DNA from: Staphylospora marina
GTDB lineage: Bacteria > Bacillota > Bacilli > Thermoactinomycetales > Thermoactinomycetaceae
Length of the DNA: 64,000 nt
NCBI RefSeq assembly: GCF_003856495.1
Contig: NZ_CP034118.1
Span: 848,001-912,000, forward strand
Reading direction: 5' to 3'
Shown: positions 61,360-64,000 of the stretch, piece by piece
How the letters are laid out: each line of letters starts with the position of its first letter
Numbering within the stretch: the first letter of the stretch is position 1
Translations under genes and position numbers: made by a program
The notes under the pieces: model-generated
The model's database searches: none
What the model saw: only the letters and a program-made list of their open reading frames with translations
What the model was told of the DNA's origin: nothing

Positions 61360-62019
61360 GTGTCAACCGAGCGTTCTTCATGGCTTCCCGTCTCCACTTA
61401 TTCCATCGTTGCTGTCGATCCCGTTACCGGGGAACTGGGGATCGCCGTCCAGTCCCGGTTCCTGGCCGTGGGGGCGGTGGTGCCTTGGGCCAAAGCGGGG
61501 GTGGGAGCCATCGCCACCCAATCGTACGCCAATCCGCGATTCGGCCCGCAAGGACTGGCGTTGCTGCAAGAAGGGAAAGATCCCCGGACGGTGCTGGAAC
61601 TGCTTCTGAAAGAAGATCCGGAGACTGGTCTTCGCCAAGTGGGCATCGTGGATGCGATGGGGAGAAGTGCCACGTACACGGGTTCCGGCTGTCATGAATG
61701 GGCGGGAGGGATCGCGGGACCGGGATTTGCCTGTCAGGGAAACATTCTGGCGGGAGAAGATGTGGTGAAAGAAATGGCAAGGGAGTTCCGGGGAACGGAC
61801 GGGTTGTTGCCCGAGCGGCTGGTGAAAGCGCTGGCGGCCGGGCAGGCGGCGGGTGGAGACCGAAGAGGGATGCAATCGGCGGCGCTTCTGGTGGTGAGGC
61901 AAAGCGGCGGCTACGGTGGCTGGAATGACCGGTACATCGACCTTCGCGTGGATGACCATCCGCAACCGATTCAAGAACTGGAGCGGTTGCTCACTTTGTT
62001 CCGGGAAACGTTCCGATGA
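61360..62019 (+). CDS. DUF1028 family protein (Ntn-hydrolase-like)
   Basis: The 219-residue protein has the family opening TYSIVAVDPVTGELGIAVQS and the motif VGAVVPWAKAGVGAIATQSY. These are typical of DUF1028, an N-terminal-nucleophile-hydrolase-like fold of uncertain activity. GCHEWAGGIAGPGFACQGN and a C-terminal LRVDDHPQPIQELERL also fit. The GTG start follows AAAAGGAGATG. It has 56 bases between it and the sbn terminator, so it is a separate unit. On its 3' side lies the minus-strand RNA terminator. Confidence 0.88.
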   Translation: MSTERSSWLPVSTYSIVAVDPVTGELGIAVQSRFLAVGAVVPWAKAGVGAIATQSYANPRFGPQGLALLQEGKDPRTVLELLLKEDPETGLRQVGIVDAMGRSATYTGSGCHEWAGGIAGPGFACQGNILAGEDVVKEMAREFRGTDGLLPERLVKALAAGQAAGGDRRGMQSAALLVVRQSGGYGGWNDRYIDLRVDDHPQPIQELERLLTLFRETFR

Positions 62020-62025
62020 ACCTGC

Positions 62026-62070
62026 AAAAAAAAGAACAAGGCTCCGCTTTGGCCAAGCGGCGCCTTGTTC
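62026..62070 (-). terminator. Strong terminator of the tandem cloverleaf RNA
   Basis: On the minus strand GAACAAGGC and GCCTTGTTC form a 9-bp stem. A further CCGCTT/AAGCGG stem stacks inside, and eight T follow. It begins three bases after the second cloverleaf. Confidence 0.93.
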
Positions 62071-62209
62071 CGGTTGCGGGAAGGATTGGTTACCTTCATC
62101 TCCACCCTGCCAAGGTGACGCTTTGATTAAGCGACCGCAACGCACGGGGAGGATTGGGTACCTCCATCTCCCGCGGGAAAGGCGGGTATTCTGATTGAAC
62201 TACCGTGCG
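62026..62209 (-). ncRNA. Novel RNA of two abutting tRNA-like cloverleafs
   Basis: Unit 1 (62209-62141) and unit 2 (62141-62073) are each 69 nt. They share only the G at 62141. Both fold into a 7-bp acceptor-like stem, 2 linker bases, a 4-bp stem with loop AAUCA, one base, a 5-bp stem with a 7-base loop, linker AGAU, and a 5-bp stem with loop UACCCAAU or UAACCAAU. Stem sequences differ but pairing is kept, while the loops and linker are conserved. Two pairs (62188/62200 and 62102/62118) are G-U wobbles only on the minus strand. The D-type loop lacks GG, the T-type loop has 8 bases, and no CCA follows. I do not recognise the family. Confidence 0.8.
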
Positions 62210-62214
62210 TGAAT

Positions 62215-62243
62215 ATATTATCAAATCCTGATATATTTGTAAA
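62215..62243 (-). promoter_or_regulatory. Promoter of the tandem cloverleaf RNA
   Basis: On the minus strand TTTACA (62243-62238) is followed after 17 bases by TAATAT (62220-62215). Transcription should begin about 7 bases later, at 62208, the first base or two of the first cloverleaf. Confidence 0.8.
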
Positions 62244-62282
62244 CAGGTTGAACAGATATTGATATTGAAAAGGAATGTTTTT

Positions 62283-63371
62283 ATGGAAGAAAAGCAACAA
62301 TCGCCGAAAATCAAGTGTTATGTTTGCAAGACCCCGCTGGATGAAGCGCATCCGGAGTATTCCAAGTTGTGCGTGGAATGCGGGGAGTTCAATGCATCGA
62401 AGCGGGATGCACGGCATGATTTGGAGGGATGGATCGCTCTGGTGACCGGCGGGCGGACCAAAATCGGGTACCACACCGCGCTCCGGTTGCTCAGGGATGG
62501 CGCACGGGTCATCGTGACCACCCGTTTTCCCCATGATGCCGCCCGCCGTTATCTGCAAGAACCGGATGCTCACCAGTGGCAGGACCGGCTTCGCATCCAT
62601 GGTCTGGATTTCCGGCAAATCGACCGGGTGGAGCAGTTTGCTCTTGCTCTGGACCGGGAGCTTCCGTGGTTGGATGTGATCATCAACAACGCCGCCCAAA
62701 CGGTGCGCATGCCGGAAGAAGAATACAGAGCCTTGGCCGCCGGGGAAGAGGCGATGAGGAAGCAACTTGCCGCAAGCGGTGTTCCGGCGCTGATGGCATC
62801 CGATTTTCCGGCTCCGAACGTGCAGAAAGAGGACAGGGAAGGGAGTGGCGGAGCGCTTGCCGTCTTGCCGTCCTCGTTGGAGTCCGGTGTTTTGCCTTAT
62901 CGTGGAACCGATGTCCATGCCTGGTATGCCCGCCCGGAACAGATCTCCCTCATGGAGATGCTGGAAGTGCAGTTGATCAACGTGACGGCTCCGTTTTTGC
63001 TCAATACCCGTCTGAAACCGGCCATGATGAGGAGCCCGCACCGAAACCGGTTTGTCGTCAACGTGTCGGCAATGGAAGGCAAGTTCAACATGAAACGGAA
63101 GGGTCGGTATCATGTTCACACCAACATGGCCAAAGCATCGCTCAACATGATGACCCTCACCATGGCACGGGAATACAAACGGGATCGGATCTTCATCACC
63201 AGCGTCGATCCGGGATGGGTGTCCAACCAGGTTCCGGACAAAAACATTCTTCCTCCCTTGACCATGGAAGACGCCGCGGCACGCGTCTGTGATCCGGTTT
63301 ATGAAGGGAAAGATGCGGAGCGTCCGTGGACGGGCGTGTTTCTCAAAGATTACCGGGTGATCGACTGGTGA
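62283..63371 (+). CDS. Zinc-ribbon/short-chain dehydrogenase fusion protein
   Basis: The 362-residue protein starts with a zinc-ribbon: CYVC (about residue 12) and CVEC (about residue 30). A short-chain dehydrogenase domain follows, with the dinucleotide motif ALVTGGRTKIGYHTALRLL and the active-site region IINNAAQTVR. Near the end VNVSAMEG carries the Ser, but the usual YxxxK reads TNMAK, so the catalytic Tyr is Thr at this alignment. A long insert (residues 145-230) separates the two regions. The ATG at 62283 follows AAAAGGAA. It is divergent from the cloverleaf RNA. The substrate is unknown. Confidence 0.8.
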   Translation: MEEKQQSPKIKCYVCKTPLDEAHPEYSKLCVECGEFNASKRDARHDLEGWIALVTGGRTKIGYHTALRLLRDGARVIVTTRFPHDAARRYLQEPDAHQWQDRLRIHGLDFRQIDRVEQFALALDRELPWLDVIINNAAQTVRMPEEEYRALAAGEEAMRKQLAASGVPALMASDFPAPNVQKEDREGSGGALAVLPSSLESGVLPYRGTDVHAWYARPEQISLMEMLEVQLINVTAPFLLNTRLKPAMMRSPHRNRFVVNVSAMEGKFNMKRKGRYHVHTNMAKASLNMMTLTMAREYKRDRIFITSVDPGWVSNQVPDKNILPPLTMEDAAARVCDPVYEGKDAERPWTGVFLKDYRVIDW

Positions 63372-63400
63372 CGGACAAGGCTTCCCGGTCGTGATATACT
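63372..63400 (+). promoter_or_regulatory. Candidate promoter of mqnB
   Basis: CGGACA (63372-63377) and TATACT (63395-63400) are 17 bases apart. The -35 box is weak. The mqnB start codon is 54 bases downstream. Confidence 0.5.
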
Positions 63401-63453
63401 GGACGGGTGGTCACACGTAAACGGAAAATCATGTTGCGCGAGGGGTGGGGCCC

Positions 63454-64000
63454 ATGAACCGACAGGACATGCAATCCGACGGCCAACCCCGCGTTCTCAT
63501 CGTCACCGCCGTCGATGCCGAACGGGAAGCCGTGCTGCGCGGGTTGGAGGATGATCCGCGTTTTTCCGTGATCGCGGCCGGAGTGGGCCCGGCGGAAGCG
63601 GCCGTTCGAACGACCTTGGCTTTGTCTGTCGAATCGTTCGACCTCGTGGTTTGTATGGGGATCGCCGGCGGGTTTGCCGGTCGGGCCGAAGTGGGAACGC
63701 TGGTGATGGCCGATGAAATCATCGCGGCGGATCTGGGAGCGGAAACACCGGACGGGTTTCTTTCGTTGGACGAGCTGGGTTTTGGCAGCAGCCGGATCCC
63801 CGTGGACCGTGATCGGGCCGGGAGATGGACGGAAGCCTTGAGGAAAGCCGGTCTCCCGGTGACGATGGGACAGGTGCTGACGGTCTCAACGGTCACGGGG
63901 ACGGCGGAATCGGCGGACAGGCTGGTCCGGAGGAATCCGAATGCGGTGGCCGAAGCGATGGAAGGATTCGGTGTGGCGCTGGCCGCACGGGCGTTCGGCG
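63454..64000 (+). CDS. mqnB: Futalosine hydrolase, 3' end outside the window
   Basis: MqnB removes the base from futalosine in the chorismate-futalosine route to menaquinone. The visible 182 residues have the nucleoside-phosphorylase-like fold, with IVTAVDAEREAVLRGL, IAAGVGPAEAAVRT and VVCMGIAGGFAGRAEVG. VAEAMEGFGVALAARAFG lies near the end and contains the substrate-binding Met-Glu. AGGGGTGGGG precedes the ATG. The C-terminal part lies outside the window. MTA/SAH nucleosidases are related, but the EAMEGFGVA segment favours futalosine hydrolase. Confidence 0.87.
   Translation, partial: MNRQDMQSDGQPRVLIVTAVDAEREAVLRGLEDDPRFSVIAAGVGPAEAAVRTTLALSVESFDLVVCMGIAGGFAGRAEVGTLVMADEIIAADLGAETPDGFLSLDELGFGSSRIPVDRDRAGRWTEALRKAGLPVTMGQVLTVSTVTGTAESADRLVRRNPNAVAEAMEGFGVALAARAFG

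Noticed and set aside
62073-62209. Two ordinary tRNA genes (Glu UUC and Ala GGC by loop position)
   Set aside because: The D-type loop has only five bases without GG, the T-type loop has eight bases without the TTC core, position 37 of unit 1 is C, and neither unit ends in CCA or leaves a discriminator base.
62073-62283. A tandem riboswitch on the plus strand before the SDR gene
   Set aside because: Two stem pairs become A-C or C-A mismatches on the plus strand, and the terminator T-run and promoter both point to the minus strand. A plus-strand role is not fully excluded.

Overview
The window is GC-rich DNA from a spore-forming member of the Bacillales. Evidence for sporulation is a gerE gene with a sigma-K-type promoter and an sspH-type spore-protein gene with a sigma-G-type promoter. 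A B. subtilis-type sdhCAB operon, a FadR regulon with its operators, a lysine riboswitch before lysC and strong AGGAGG ribosome sites agree. GC content, the fused class I fumarase and a futalosine hydrolase make me think of Thermoactinomycetaceae, but that is inference. No insertion sequence, CRISPR array, rRNA or ordinary tRNA gene was seen.

Layout. 1-5853: fatty-acid or branched-acid degradation genes (acyl-CoA dehydrogenase, 3-hydroxyacyl-CoA dehydrogenase, thiolase, CoA-transferase) and a zinc metallopeptidase. 5884-9032 (minus): small membrane proteins and an orphan pair of peptide-type ABC permeases. 9372-12463 (minus): an RNA methyltransferase, sspH and a flavoprotein. 12832-17466: fadD, fadR, etfB and etfA, with FadR boxes. 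17681-24458: trxA, a membrane protein, uvrC, a DnaB_2-domain protein, a CrtN-like flavoprotein, tatA and a thermonuclease-like gene. 24530-26127: lysine riboswitch and lysC. 26268-32231: YdcF-like protein, acetyltransferase, MFS exporter and a three-gene dipeptide ABC transporter. 32532-43622: sdhCAB, ypuA-like gene, fumarase, regulators, a putative metalloprotease, a phosphatase-superfamily protein, an M24 peptidase and gerE. 43861-49285: a THUMP methyltransferase, then a partly decayed array of a nuclease-like protein and 192-aa paralogues, ending in a ClpP-like protease. 49679-61237: a complete nine-gene staphyloferrin B (sbnA-I) operon under two Fur boxes. 61360-64000: a DUF1028 protein, a minus-strand tandem cloverleaf RNA, a zinc-ribbon/SDR fusion and the start of mqnB.

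How the parts work together. The beta-oxidation enzymes pass electrons through EtfAB, and FadR boxes link the gene at 1054, fadD and fadR. SdhCAB and fumarase are consecutive TCA steps that reduce menaquinone, and mqnB belongs to menaquinone synthesis. The sbn operon has every biosynthetic step from serine phosphate, glutamate, citrate and 2-oxoglutarate to the siderophore plus an exporter, but no importer is present.

The most unusual element is at 62026-62243 on the minus strand. Two abutting 69-nt units fold into the same tRNA-like cloverleaf, with at least nine compensatory base-pair changes between them. They sit exactly between a sigma-A-type promoter and a strong intrinsic terminator. 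I do not recognise this RNA. Second in interest is the nuclease/paralogue array at 44910-48538.
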